The notes: generated from the sequence alone by a model not told the origin. DNA of 64,000 nucleotides from Marinobacterium stanieri (GCF_900155945.1 NZ_FTMN01000007.1:220520-284519), one strand, 5' to 3'; numbered from the stretch's first letter, positions 1 to 9,643 are shown. Made by a program: numbers and translations.

Positions 1-3000
1 GACTTCGTTCATGCCTGCCTCGAGGGCTTTTAAGCGATCTTCAGGTAAAACAGCAGCGGTCAAAGCAACAACGGGAATTTGTCTATCCAGTAAACGGATC
101 TGGCGGGTGGCTTCCAACCCATTCATAACGGGCATCTGAATATCCATCAATACAAGGTCAAAGTGCTGAGACTGAAATGCTTCAACAGCCTGTTGTCCGT
201 CAGTCACAACCTGTACTTGCACTCCCAAACGCTCCAGTTGGGCACGAGCAACCAGTTGATTGACCTCATCGTCCTCAGCCAACAAGACTGTTCCAGATAT
301 TTGAGACGTATCTTCACCGGAAAGTTTGGGCTGCTGTTGCTCCCATACTTTTCTGTGAACAGGTTGAAGTGGGAGTGAAAAGGAAAAGCTACTACCTAGA
401 GAGGGAACACTTTGAGCCTGAATTCGGTCTCCGCCCATGAGTTTGACCAGTTGATCGCTGATCGCTAAGCCTAAGCCGGTTCCTCCGTGACGTTGAGCAA
501 TCTCTTTACCACCCTGAACAAAGGGCTGGAAAAGTGTTTTGAGAATATCAGGTGATATTCCAGATCCTGTGTCAGATACAGAAAATACAATTGTTACTTC
601 ATCCGAACCTGGATTGATTTTTCTAACGCTTAAGGTCACTTTACCTTGGGTGGTAAATTTAATTGCGTTACTAACCAGGTTAGAAATGACTTGTCGTAAG
701 CGCTGCTCATCACCCTCATAAAATGATTCCAAGCAATCATCCAGCTCAATTATAAAATCCAGGCCTTTACGTTCGGCTGTTTGGCAAAAGAGACTATGAA
801 CACTGTTTATCATGTTTCCGAGATCAAATGGCTGTTTTATGATCTCTACATGCCCACCAGAAAGCTTTTCAAAATCCAGGATATCATTCAGTACCGTCAG
901 CAGATGATTAGCACTTTGATGAATACGTGTAAGCTGCTGTCGCATGACAGATAAATCAACTTCGCCAAGGGCGAGTTCACTCAGGCCGATAATGCCACTC
1001 ATGGGCGTTCGAATTTCGTGACTCATGTTGGCCAAAAATGCTGACTTATCGTGGTTTGCTTGCTCTGCTTGTGCCCGTGCTGTCACAAGCTCTGATTCAG
1101 TCTCTTTGATCCTGGTAATATCAGTATGAGTCCCCATCATTACGGCCGGCTGGCCATTATCATCGTACTCGGTGGTCCGTCCACGCCCTTCAATCCAGAC
1201 CCAGGCACCGTTAGCGTCCTTAAGCCTGAACTGTGATGCAAAACGTTGCTCTCGCTCCATTTGCTCATTTACGGTTGCCAGCACGCGTTCTTGGTCATCC
1301 TCATGTATAAGTTCAAGGAACTTGTCCAAGGACATAGGAAAGGCATTAGGTTTATATCCCAGTTGCGTGTATGCCTGGTCCGACCACTTAACCTCATTAC
1401 TCACCAAATCCCAACGCCACATACCGATCCCGGTGGCTTCCATGGCAACACGATACCTGGCTTCAAATTCTTGCCGGGCTTCTTTCTCGTCCCTTGCCTC
1501 GGTTATATCCTCAATGAATCCATGCCAAACAATAGATCCATCATCTTCAGCTCGTGGCGTTGCCTGACCTTTGAGCCAACGCAGTCCTCTTTCTGGTAAG
1601 ACAACACGGTATTCATCTTGCCAAACACTTAAGGTGCGCGCCGATTCACGAATTGTTTCTGAAACTCGTTGCAAGTCATCGGGGTGTAGGCGATCAAAGA
1701 CCCTGGAGGCATCCTTGTCGATCTCTTCTGGTAGCAGCTCATAAATGTTACGGATGCCACCACTGGCATAGGGGAAAGATGACGAACCATCAGGGTTGAG
1801 TTTGAATTGATACAGAACGCCGGGGACGTTTTCAGCAAGTAACTTAAGGCGCCGGGTTGATTCATACTGCTCCGTAACGTCAGTATGTGTCCCAATTACA
1901 CGGAGCGGGTCACCATTGGCATCGCGTTCATACACCTTGCCACGGTCAAGTATCCAACGCCAACGTCCATCTTTAGCCATCATGCGATGGGTATTTTCAT
2001 ATAAGTGAGTCTGCCCCTGAAGATGGGCGGTTAAGTCTTCAAATGTTTGTTTATAGTCATCGGGGTGAAGGCGTGATTCCCATTCATCAAGTGAGTCACT
2101 GATTTCATCTTCCTCGAATCCCAGCATGGATTTCCAGATGGGCGAAAACCAAACCTTGTTTGTTTTGGCATTCCAGTCCCAAACACCTTGCCCGGTTGCC
2201 TCAAGGACTGCTCTCCATCGTGCTTCCTGATCAGAGGCGTGTATGGCAAGCTGGGTTTGGTGTGTGATATCAACGCTTACCCCGCGAAAGAAGGGGCGCA
2301 TTGTAGGTCCCTGATCGGTAATGAGAGTTGCACTGGTCGAAAACCGCCTTTCTTCACCAGCGGTAGTGAAAAATGAATGCTGGATACTTTCAACCGGCTT
2401 TAATGAGGTAAGTTCTGCTCTTATCTGTGCCTGCCACTCCCTATTGCGCTGGACACCATCGAGTGTTTCAAAACAGCGCTTACCAATGATCTCTAGTGGG
2501 TCTATTCCTAGCAGGCTCGACACGTTCCCCGAAATGTATGTGAGTTCACCTTCTGGTAAGCACTCCCAAACGATGCACCCGGCAAGTGTTGTAAGGGTTT
2601 GAAGACGATCCCGGCTCAGTTGCTCACCCTGTAGGGATGTCATCAGTTCTCTGTGGTCAAGTAGGTAACCGCGAATTGATTGAGGATCACCCTGATTGTC
2701 GTATGAAACATGTGTATGTTCGAAAACCCACCTGTACCCGTCAGCTCCATCGCTGATCCGATAACACATCCCCCATCGCTCTCGCTTCTCTGAAAGGTAC
2801 AGCCTAACCTCTGACTCCAGTTTGGGAAGATCGTCAGGATGAAGCAATTCAGAAAAAAGAGGTTGTTTTGATAGTTGGTACGGGGGAATGGGGATAAGGC
2901 TGCTGTAGTTACCTGATACAGCAACGATCGGCCATCCATCTGTAGGATCTCGAACCACAGCCACGATTGGCCCTTGCTCAAAAAAAGAGAGTAGATATTC

Positions 3001-3015
3001 GCTGTGATCAGTCAA
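1..3015 (-). CDS. Multi-PAS hybrid histidine kinase with C-terminal receiver (3' end outside window)
   Basis: The minus-strand frame is open from 3015 through the left edge, so the C-terminus is missing; 1005 codons are visible. The start is a TTG at 3015 with AGGAGG five bases upstream; an in-frame TAG lies just before it. About five PAS/PAC units fill residues 1-640. HisKA follows with the H-box MSHEIRTPM (His666), then a HATPase with NLVSNAIKF and DTGSGI, then a receiver with phospho-acceptor Asp958 in LMDIQMP. No membrane segment is seen, so a cytoplasmic sensor is inferred. Such kinases relay phosphate from His to the internal receiver and on to an Hpt or regulator. The signal and partner are unknown. 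Confidence 0.9.
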   Translation of the reverse strand, partial: MTDHSEYLLSFFEQGPIVAVVRDPTDGWPIVAVSGNYSSLIPIPPYQLSKQPLFSELLHPDDLPKLESEVRLYLSEKRERWGMCYRISDGADGYRWVFEHTHVSYDNQGDPQSIRGYLLDHRELMTSLQGEQLSRDRLQTLTTLAGCIVWECLPEGELTYISGNVSSLLGIDPLEIIGKRCFETLDGVQRNREWQAQIRAELTSLKPVESIQHSFFTTAGEERRFSTSATLITDQGPTMRPFFRGVSVDITHQTQLAIHASDQEARWRAVLEATGQGVWDWNAKTNKVWFSPIWKSMLGFEEDEISDSLDEWESRLHPDDYKQTFEDLTAHLQGQTHLYENTHRMMAKDGRWRWILDRGKVYERDANGDPLRVIGTHTDVTEQYESTRRLKLLAENVPGVLYQFKLNPDGSSSFPYASGGIRNIYELLPEEIDKDASRVFDRLHPDDLQRVSETIRESARTLSVWQDEYRVVLPERGLRWLKGQATPRAEDDGSIVWHGFIEDITEARDEKEARQEFEARYRVAMEATGIGMWRWDLVSNEVKWSDQAYTQLGYKPNAFPMSLDKFLELIHEDDQERVLATVNEQMEREQRFASQFRLKDANGAWVWIEGRGRTTEYDDNGQPAVMMGTHTDITRIKETESELVTARAQAEQANHDKSAFLANMSHEIRTPMSGIIGLSELALGEVDLSVMRQQLTRIHQSANHLLTVLNDILDFEKLSGGHVEIIKQPFDLGNMINSVHSLFCQTAERKGLDFIIELDDCLESFYEGDEQRLRQVISNLVSNAIKFTTQGKVTLSVRKINPGSDEVTIVFSVSDTGSGISPDILKTLFQPFVQGGKEIAQRHGGTGLGLAISDQLVKLMGGDRIQAQSVPSLGSSFSFSLPLQPVHRKVWEQQQPKLSGEDTSQISGTVLLAEDDEVNQLVARAQLERLGVQVQVVTDGQQAVEAFQSQHFDLVLMDIQMPVMNGLEATRQIRLLDRQIPVVALTAAVLPEDRLKALEAGMNEV

Positions 3016-3316
3016 TACAGCCTCCTAACAGGAAGTGTCATCCTCAACAGACAGTAAAGGATGCTACAGTGACTATAGCGTCAGAAAGCGCCACATGAAA
3101 GTACGGCACAGCCCATGCCCATAAGGTTAACTATGATAGTTTGTGAGAGAACTATTACCAATCGCTCTCCAAGTTGAACCTTGGATTATAATAGGTTACA
3201 AGATTGGTGGAATTCATTAAATCCAAACCCTTGAATTCAGAAAATTCAGAACCTTACATCTGCTTCACCTCAATTAAGAGTTAAAACAACAATAGACACA
3301 AAAAGTTGGTGGGTAT
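3016..3316. promoter_or_regulatory. Divergent intergenic region between two sensor kinase genes
   Basis: About 300 bases without a gene separate the divergent kinases. The right part (3180-3300) is AT-rich and must hold the promoter of the CHASE kinase operon. I see no convincing -35/-10 pair or palindrome. Confidence 0.4.
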
Positions 3317-5128
3317 ATGGGTGATGACATCTCAAACGATAAGGCACCGTCAGTGTGGTCTAAAGTTTCTTTGCATTGGTATCACTGGGCCGTACTCGCA
3401 CTCTCACTGATATTAACATTCGGCGCTTGGTATGTTACCGACCAGCAAGTGCAACAAAAAACACAAGCACGATTTGAGTTTCAATCTAACCAGATAATCA
3501 ATCTTGTTCGTGAGCGGATGGAAAAATATGAAGAAGCGCTATGGGCTGGTGTAGCCGCACTTCATATGCAGAGTAAGCCTTCAGACCGGTCATCTTGGAA
3601 AGAGTTTGCAGAAAGCCTGAAGGTAGAAGAACGCTACCCTGGGATAAATGGTGTTGGTGTTATACATTATGTACCTACGGCCAAGCTTGAGAACTATCTC
3701 GCTTGGCAGAGAAAAGAACTTCCTGCTTACAAAATACACCCTCCACACGAGTATAAAGAATACTGGCCAATCAGTTATATTGAGCCCCAGTCAAATAATG
3801 CCAAAGCGGTTGGTTTAGATATGGCTCATGAAAAAAACAGATATACGGCTGCTCAAAGATCAAGAGATAGGAAAGAAGCTCAGATAACAGGGCCAATAAC
3901 ATTGGTGCAGGACTCGAAGCAAACACCTGGATTTCTTTTTTATGTGCCATGGTTCAGCAATAATAGAGTACCGTTAGAATATGGAGATGATAGCGGGTTT
4001 CTAGGTTTGGTTTATGCGCCATTCATTATGAGTAACTTAATGGATGGGGTATTGTATAATGAAAACAGGCTTATTCATTTCGATATATTTGACGGGGATA
4101 CAAAGTTATATTCTGAACTAAACATTAAATCAGAAAGCTTTGATCAATCTCCCGTTTTTTCGAAAACAGTTGAAATGGATATATATGGTAGGAACTGGGA
4201 ATTTCAAGTACAAACATCACTTTTATTCCGTGAGCAGTTTGGTAGCAGCCAGCCAACAATGATTCTAATTGGCGGTATTCTTATAGATGGCCTACTATTT
4301 CTCATTTTTCTTATATTGTCTCGATCAAATAAAAGAGCTATTGAATACGCAAATATAGTGACTCGCGAGCTTAAAAATAAGCATAAAGACCTGGAGGATG
4401 TACAACATAACCTTCAACGACGAAACCTGGAGCTTGAAGAAGCCAATAGTGAGCTTGATCAATTTGCATTTGTAGCATCGCATGACTTGAAAGCTCCACT
4501 AAGAGGCATATCACAGTTAGTTGGTTGGATCGAGGAGGATACGAAAGGCTATTTAACAAGTGATACCGAGAATTTTTTCTTCCTTTTAAAAAATCGTGTT
4601 CAGCGATTAGAATCGTTGCTGGATGACTTACTGGAATACTCAAGAATAGGAAGAAAAGAGGGATCTTTACAAAAGGTTGATATAAAATCAAAAGTAAACG
4701 AGATTTTTGATTTATTTAATCCAAGGGATGATGTTTCTTTTACACTAGATTGCAACATAAAAGAAATCACCACCATGATCACACCTCTTGAACAAATAAT
4801 CAGGAACTTAATATCCAACTCGTTTAAGCATAACGATAAAAAAATTTGCAAAATTCATATCAAAATACAAAAACTGGATGATTATTATCTTTTCTCATTT
4901 ACAGATAATGGACCAGGCATTCCAGTTGAGCACCGACGCCGTGTATTCGATTTATTTCATACCTTAAAGCCTAGAGACGAAGTTGAAGGCAGTGGTTTAG
5001 GGTTATCAATTATAAAAAAAATATTGGATCGGTATGGTTCTGATTATGAAATTTCATCAGAAGACGGCAGTGGGTGTTTGTTCACTTTTACATGGCCATT
5101 AGATGATGAAATCAAGAGGATCATATAG
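3317..5128 (+). CDS. CHASE-domain membrane sensor histidine kinase
   Basis: 603 aa. A first membrane segment lies near residues 25-42 and a second near 317-335. They flank an extracytoplasmic CHASE sensor domain (about 75-260). A coiled coil follows, then a HisKA of the phytochrome-kinase style (VASHDLKAPLRG, His389). The HATPase has an N-box (NLISNSFKHND, near 498) and the G-box DNGPGIP near 531. The stop TAG overlaps the next gene's GTG by one base (TAGTG), so the kinase and the receiver are translationally coupled. The gene is much more AT-rich than the core, suggesting acquisition. CHASE ligands in general are small molecules; which one is sensed here cannot be told. Confidence 0.9.
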   Translation: MGDDISNDKAPSVWSKVSLHWYHWAVLALSLILTFGAWYVTDQQVQQKTQARFEFQSNQIINLVRERMEKYEEALWAGVAALHMQSKPSDRSSWKEFAESLKVEERYPGINGVGVIHYVPTAKLENYLAWQRKELPAYKIHPPHEYKEYWPISYIEPQSNNAKAVGLDMAHEKNRYTAAQRSRDRKEAQITGPITLVQDSKQTPGFLFYVPWFSNNRVPLEYGDDSGFLGLVYAPFIMSNLMDGVLYNENRLIHFDIFDGDTKLYSELNIKSESFDQSPVFSKTVEMDIYGRNWEFQVQTSLLFREQFGSSQPTMILIGGILIDGLLFLIFLILSRSNKRAIEYANIVTRELKNKHKDLEDVQHNLQRRNLELEEANSELDQFAFVASHDLKAPLRGISQLVGWIEEDTKGYLTSDTENFFFLLKNRVQRLESLLDDLLEYSRIGRKEGSLQKVDIKSKVNEIFDLFNPRDDVSFTLDCNIKEITTMITPLEQIIRNLISNSFKHNDKKICKIHIKIQKLDDYYLFSFTDNGPGIPVEHRRRVFDLFHTLKPRDEVEGSGLGLSIIKKILDRYGSDYEISSEDGSGCLFTFTWPLDDEIKRII

Positions 5129-5553
5129 TGGGTAACAACAATTATAAAGAAATTACTATCTTTCTCATTGAGGATGATGATGTTGACGCCATAGGGATTG
5201 AACGTTCGATGAGAAAGATGAATCTTCTAAATCCTATTGAGCGTGCAAAGGACGGTGTTGAAGCCTTGGAAATGCTTCGATTGGGTGCTGTCAAAAAGCC
5301 GTTTGTCATTCTTCTTGACCTGAATATGCCTCGAATGGGAGGTTTAGAAATGCTAGAGCACCTTAGGGAAGATGACACAATCAGTGATGCTGTAGTCTTT
5401 GTTCTAACCACCTCAAGAAATGATGAAGAAATAACAAGGGCTTATAAAAAGAATATTGCTGGTTATATTGTAAAGTCCTCTCTAAGCCAGGACTTCAATA
5501 AATTGCTCTCTTTTTTGAATACCTACTGGGTTCTGGTTGAGCTTCCAAGATAA
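5128..5553 (+). CDS. Stand-alone response regulator receiver (Rcp1-like)
   Basis: 141 aa with a GTG start that overlaps the kinase stop by one base. It is a single receiver domain: acidic cluster EDDD at 15-18, phospho-acceptor Asp64 in LLDLNMPRMGG, the switch Thr in VLTTSR, and Lys in IVKSS. There is no output domain. The extended loop before the Asp resembles Rcp1-type receivers that pair with phytochrome-type kinases, matching the upstream kinase's HisKA type. It probably shuttles phosphate or competes with the downstream receiver-GGDEF-EAL protein for it (inference). Confidence 0.9.
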   Translation: MGNNNYKEITIFLIEDDDVDAIGIERSMRKMNLLNPIERAKDGVEALEMLRLGAVKKPFVILLDLNMPRMGGLEMLEHLREDDTISDAVVFVLTTSRNDEEITRAYKKNIAGYIVKSSLSQDFNKLLSFLNTYWVLVELPR

Positions 5554-5572
5554 TCTAAAGAGTAGTATCGAA

Positions 5573-7270
5573 ATGAACGTTTTAATTATAGATGATGATG
5601 CAGTTGATAGGATTTCAACTACTAGAATTTTACAACAGTCAGAATTACCCATTGGGGCTATTCATCAAGCTGGAACTGGAGATGAAGGCATCCGTATGGC
5701 TGTTGAAAAAAGATACGATATGATTCTATTAGATTATAAGCTGCCACCAACGAATGGTATAGAAGTACTGCGTGAACTCAGAGGAAGCTCTGATTTTTCC
5801 ACTGCTATCGTAATGTTAAGCCATAGCAATGATGACGAACTAGCCTTAAGGTGTATCGAGGCCGGTGCACAAGACTTTATTATGAAAAGTGAAGTTACAG
5901 CCCTTAGGTTAAAAAGGGCTCTCCTTATTTCTTCAGAACGACATTTTCTTGAAGAAAAGGTACTTGAAGGTCACAACGAATTAAGGAGGCTGGCTGAGCA
6001 AGACTCACTTACAGGCTTAAGTAATCGTTACTTTTTTGATGAATCATTAAAAGATGCGATTCCGCAAGCCGAGCGTTCAAATAAAACGTTAGCACTTATA
6101 TTTATAGACCTGGATAATTTCAAAAGCATTAATGATACTATGGGTCACTTGGCTGGTGATAATTATTTGCTTGCTGTAGCTAAACGGTTAGAAAAATCCA
6201 TCAGGAAAGGAGATAGATTATCACGCTTGGGAGGTGACGAATTTGCAATACTGGCCAATCAAATTGCCGAGCCTTATCAGATACGACTGCTTGTAGAAAA
6301 AATATTCTCCAATTTTTCTGAACCTACTTTTATTGAAGGGCAGCCCGTTGATATATCTGCAAGTATCGGTGTAGCTACGTATCCTGAGTGCGGCACGACA
6401 GCAGTTGAGCTAATGAAATCTGCTGATGTTGCCATGTACCGAGCAAAGGAGAATGGTCGAAATCAGGTACAGTACTACTCAAGAGACTTTCATGAAAAAA
6501 TTGAAAGTAGAATTAATCTTGAGCGCGATTTGAAAAACGCAATTCAAAATAATGAACTTGTTTTATATTATCAACCTCAAATAAATACCAATGATCATTC
6601 GCTTGCAGGTGTTGAGGCTTTGATAAGATGGAATCATCCTCAATTAGGATTGGTCCCACCAGATCAATTTATTTCAATTGCAGAAGAGTGCGATCTTATA
6701 AATAGTATTGGGCGTTGGGTTTTGGACTCAGCCTGTGAGCAATTTAGCACATGGGTGCGCTCTTATCCTGATATGGATATTGTTTTTTCTATAGCAGTAA
6801 ATATTTCCGCAAAGCAACTTCGAGATAAAGGTTTAGTTGAATACCTTCAGCAGTGCATTGATAATTATAATATACCAGCGTCTAGGCTTGAAATCGAGTT
6901 AACTGAAAGTAGTTTGGAAAGTAGCCTGGTTGCTTTAGATATGCTTAATGCACTTTCAGCGTCTGGTATAAAACTTGCTCTTGATGATTTTGGGACTGGA
7001 TACTCCTCCCTATCACACCTTGATGACTTTCCTTTTGACATTCTTAAGATTGATAAAAAGTTTATAATGAGCATAGAGAGAGAAGAGCAGGCAAAATTGC
7101 TTAAAGCAGTTACTAACTTTGCCCATTCAATGGATTATGAAACAGTTGCTGAAGGTGTTGAAACAGAACTTCAGCTTGAAATATGTAAAAAGCTTGGTAT
7201 TAATCGCCTTCAAGGGTTTTATTTTTCCAAGCCTATCCCTGCAAATGAAATTGAAAAGGCTTGGTTTTAG
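5573..7270 (+). CDS. Response regulator with GGDEF and EAL domains (c-di-GMP turnover)
   Basis: 565 aa from ATG 5573; a TTG 36 bases upstream would overlap the preceding gene and adds no conserved residues. The receiver (1-120) has Asp54 in LLDYKLPP. The GGDEF domain has intact RLGGDEF near residue 220 and an RxxD inhibitory site (RKGD) five residues before it. The EAL domain (345-560) has EALIRW, VNISAKQL, ELTESSL, DDFGTGYSSL, KIDKKF and AEGVETE. Both cyclase and phosphodiesterase activities therefore look possible. As the last gene of the module it is the likely output: it turns CHASE kinase phosphorylation into a c-di-GMP change. Confidence 0.92.
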   Translation: MNVLIIDDDAVDRISTTRILQQSELPIGAIHQAGTGDEGIRMAVEKRYDMILLDYKLPPTNGIEVLRELRGSSDFSTAIVMLSHSNDDELALRCIEAGAQDFIMKSEVTALRLKRALLISSERHFLEEKVLEGHNELRRLAEQDSLTGLSNRYFFDESLKDAIPQAERSNKTLALIFIDLDNFKSINDTMGHLAGDNYLLAVAKRLEKSIRKGDRLSRLGGDEFAILANQIAEPYQIRLLVEKIFSNFSEPTFIEGQPVDISASIGVATYPECGTTAVELMKSADVAMYRAKENGRNQVQYYSRDFHEKIESRINLERDLKNAIQNNELVLYYQPQINTNDHSLAGVEALIRWNHPQLGLVPPDQFISIAEECDLINSIGRWVLDSACEQFSTWVRSYPDMDIVFSIAVNISAKQLRDKGLVEYLQQCIDNYNIPASRLEIELTESSLESSLVALDMLNALSASGIKLALDDFGTGYSSLSHLDDFPFDILKIDKKFIMSIEREEQAKLLKAVTNFAHSMDYETVAEGVETELQLEICKKLGINRLQGFYFSKPIPANEIEKAWF

Positions 7271-7412
7271 TGTCTCAATTGTTATATAAGAGAACTGTTT
7301 TTTAAGCTTTGATGAAGTATTGAAAAATTAGATCCGGTTAGAACGTCTGCTCTGTGAGCGAAGGAGCTACCTGCTGCTTCGGCACGTGTCAAAGCCACCA
7401 GAGCACCAGATT

Positions 7413-7434
7413 TTGCTCGGCGGTGTCCGAGCAA
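7413..7434. terminator. Hairpin between the GGDEF-EAL gene and the VOC gene
   Basis: TTGCTCGG and CCGAGCAA form a perfect 8-bp stem with a 6-base loop, flanked by TTTT on the left and GTTTTC on the right. It sits between convergent genes and could serve as a weak bidirectional terminator. The rest of 7271-7485 shows no gene I can support. Confidence 0.4.
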
Positions 7435-7485
7435 GTTTTCGATGTTAGCCCTTTCCACAATAGTCCCGCTGGCTACCAAACGACG

Positions 7486-7860
7486 TTACTCTAACGATTG
7501 AGTCTCATTGGAAATGTTTTGGACAAATGCAACTTTGTTTCCGTCCAGATCAGTCACCTCAATCATTTTGATAATGCCTGGGTACTCTATAACTTCGCCA
7601 TGTGACACGTTAGCTGCCGTGCAGGCGTTGCACTGCGCATTGATGTCATCGACGCCAATGATGACTGTTGAGCTACCTGCGCGCCCTGGGTCAGCTGTTA
7701 CTTGAAGCCATGCGTTTTCAGCAAGCTGCCACTCAGCTACACCTTCCACCGGAACGATATCTGCATCCCTTGCAAGCAGCGTTTTGTACCACCCGACGGC
7801 TGCTTCTTGATCCCTAACCGGTACAACCGCAATCACGCTGTTAATGTTTGAAATTGACAT
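7486..7860 (-). CDS. VOC (glyoxalase/bleomycin-resistance-like) family protein
   Basis: 124 aa, the length of a single VOC domain with two beta-alpha-beta-beta-beta modules. The N-terminal module reads VIAVVPVRDQEAAVGWYKTL. The C-terminal module ends with VTDLDGNKVAFVQ, a classic VOC closing strand containing the DxDGN pattern. AGGAG lies five bases before the ATG. The SD contains the stop codon of a short ORF just upstream. VOC proteins include dioxygenases, isomerases and antibiotic-binding proteins; the substrate is not predictable here. Confidence 0.85.
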   Translation of the reverse strand: MSISNINSVIAVVPVRDQEAAVGWYKTLLARDADIVPVEGVAEWQLAENAWLQVTADPGRAGSSTVIIGVDDINAQCNACTAANVSHGEVIEYPGIIKMIEVTDLDGNKVAFVQNISNETQSLE

Positions 7861-7862
7861 GG

Positions 7863-8057
7863 TTACTCCTGTGCTTTTTTTGTGGAGAGCTTGCGTTGTG
7901 AAACAAGGAAAGGCCAGCTAATGTCTGCAATGATCTTCTCCATAAGCGAAGCTGCTATGGGCTGAACTTCTCCGTCCATCACAGTCAGACTGCAGGAGGC
8001 CGGCCTAAGGAAGCAGTACTCTCGCCAATAACAGCCGAGCAAAGGCCGCAAACTCAA
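7863..8057 (-). CDS. Short ORF or gene fragment directly upstream of the VOC gene
   Basis: Up to 64 aa. Its TAA stop lies inside the SD-to-ATG gap of the VOC gene, so the two could be translationally coupled. The likely coding part starts at an internal ATG (MDGEVQPIAASL). I recognise no domain. It may be the tail of a decayed gene rather than a functional protein. Confidence 0.25.
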   Translation of the reverse strand: MSLRPLLGCYWREYCFLRPASCSLTVMDGEVQPIAASLMEKIIADISWPFLVSQRKLSTKKAQE

Positions 8058-8081
8058 TATGTGCTGTCACATATTTTTATC

Positions 8082-8510
8082 TCAAGCCCCCAGCAAAGGA
8101 AGATGTTTTAGACTATGGTACTGCAGTGCCATTTGGAGGCAATGGCCCAGTATCCCTTCTTTGAGGGGAGCGTCCAGAGGAATAATCATTGCCCGATTAC
8201 CTTCATACTTGAATTCATCCCTATAGACCTCCTTGATGGTTTCAATCAATTTAGTCTGGCAATGGAAATATACTTTTATGGCATTTGGATCTTTTAGCTT
8301 CCAGTCCATTCGAATCGGAGTGCCGCCTTTCACAAGATAGCTGGCCTCACCCCACTTGAGCGTTTCTTCAACTGGTCCCAACTCCTTCTCTCTCGCAACT
8401 GCAAGAATGAGTTGACGCACAGCCTCAAGCTGCTCCTTCGCCTCATCAGGATATGTTGAAAATTTAGCCTTTACTTCAGGATTCAAGGAACCTCCCGTTT
8501 CGATATACAT
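8082..8510 (-). CDS. DUF1801 (YdhG/YjbR-like fold) protein
   Basis: 142 aa. The middle has the family's typical run ETLKWGEASYL, then a beta-sheet region with KVYFHCQTKLI, then EGNRAMIIPLDAP and a C-terminal helix ending ALQYHSLK. These match the DUF1801 pattern (WGxPsY, yFhcqT, fEgNRAi). Members are small cytosolic proteins of unknown biochemical role, often found in accessory DNA. It sits among other small minus-strand genes and is not clearly in an operon. Confidence 0.8.
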   Translation of the reverse strand: MYIETGGSLNPEVKAKFSTYPDEAKEQLEAVRQLILAVAREKELGPVEETLKWGEASYLVKGGTPIRMDWKLKDPNAIKVYFHCQTKLIETIKEVYRDEFKYEGNRAMIIPLDAPLKEGILGHCLQMALQYHSLKHLPLLGA

Positions 8511-8553
8511 GGCACCTTATTTTACCGACAAGCCTGAGCCTCGCTGGATTGAT

Positions 8554-9495
8554 TTACCAAGGGTTATCAATTTTTGACTTAAGCCAGGTATTTATATCAA
8601 TAGTTATCTCTTTTCGCATGTTTGTTCCATCAGGACTATCAAAAACATGATCAAGATTTTCGTACCGGAGATAATCGATATTACCTTTTCCCGATTCTTT
8701 AAGGTCGAATATCATCTCATCAACTTTTTGGGGCGAAACAGATAAATCTCTACCTCCCTGAACAACCAGCAAAGGCGTATTCACATTGTTGAGTACCTCC
8801 AACTGATCAATGGATAGCATTTGATTCCACCATTTGTAGCCATGCCCACTTACCTCAATATCCTTTGAATTATGATTAATGATATGAGTTGAAAACGCTT
8901 TAAACCCCGCAATGCTCGCTTCGGCTTCAGCTACACTAGACGCGCTTTTTTTAATACTGTGTACGACATCGTCAATAAATTTTCGACCTCCCCCATTGAA
9001 AGAAACCGTTGCACTGATACCGTCAATTTGAGCAGAAGCCAAGTTGGCTGCGACAGCTCCTTCACTACCACCAAGTACTATAAGGTTAGAGTATTTATCA
9101 TCTGCTCGTACATTATTCAGTACGCGCTTAATATCTTCCACACGCTGCTGTGGGCTGTCGTGCTGTATATATTTTTCAGGACAGTCTGCTCGCTCAGCAT
9201 TGGCGCTATAGTTCAACTTCTTGTTGATACCATATTTTTCGATCAGCAGGATATCAGCTTGCGGCCACACATTTTTATAATCGGTAAGTATTGAATCTAT
9301 ATGTAAAACACTATTGCAGTCAGAACCTTGAAGAATGAGTAAAAGCGTATCGCTTTCCGATTCAATAACCTGATGTGCCAGGTAGTAATCTATATCTGAT
9401 CCATCTGGTCTGCTGACAGCATACTCACTGATAATGGTTGCATTCGCAGCATGCATAAAAAAGAAAGAAACCAGGCAGATAAATCGAAGCTTCAT
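8554..9495 (-). CDS. Secreted alpha/beta hydrolase (prolyl-oligopeptidase-like)
   Basis: 313 aa from ATG 9495, chosen because AGGA lies six bases upstream and the first 19 residues (MKLRFICLVSFFFMHAANA) form a clean signal peptide. A longer in-frame extension exists but lacks a start context. Nucleophile elbow GGSEG (Ser144) follows a beta strand (LIVLGG). VVQGGRDLSVSP supplies the likely acid, and ENLDHVF near the C-terminus the catalytic His. A periplasmic esterase or peptidase is likely. The substrate is unknown. Confidence 0.8.
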   Translation of the reverse strand: MKLRFICLVSFFFMHAANATIISEYAVSRPDGSDIDYYLAHQVIESESDTLLLILQGSDCNSVLHIDSILTDYKNVWPQADILLIEKYGINKKLNYSANAERADCPEKYIQHDSPQQRVEDIKRVLNNVRADDKYSNLIVLGGSEGAVAANLASAQIDGISATVSFNGGGRKFIDDVVHSIKKSASSVAEAEASIAGFKAFSTHIINHNSKDIEVSGHGYKWWNQMLSIDQLEVLNNVNTPLLVVQGGRDLSVSPQKVDEMIFDLKESGKGNIDYLRYENLDHVFDSPDGTNMRKEITIDINTWLKSKIDNPW

Positions 9496-9643
9496 TTTTA
9501 ATCCTAAATTCATTTTGAGCATTCGCGCCTTTGCTCTCACCCCAATGCTGGACAGAGCCGTTCTAACTATTTGAAGAGCAGGTATAAATCGAGGAATCAC
9601 AGCCATTCTCTTCCATTGAAAAAAAGCATGCGCGTTTTGCTGA

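Noticed and set aside
1172..2981. Several short ORFs on both strands inside 163-2981 that overlap the large kinase
   Set aside because: They lie in other frames of the long PAS kinase gene, which reads open on the minus strand from 3015 and has clear domain motifs.
7282..7479. 65-aa minus-strand ORF starting with TTG
   Set aside because: No SD, no recognisable domain, and it spans the hairpin at 7413-7434. I treat it as chance coding.
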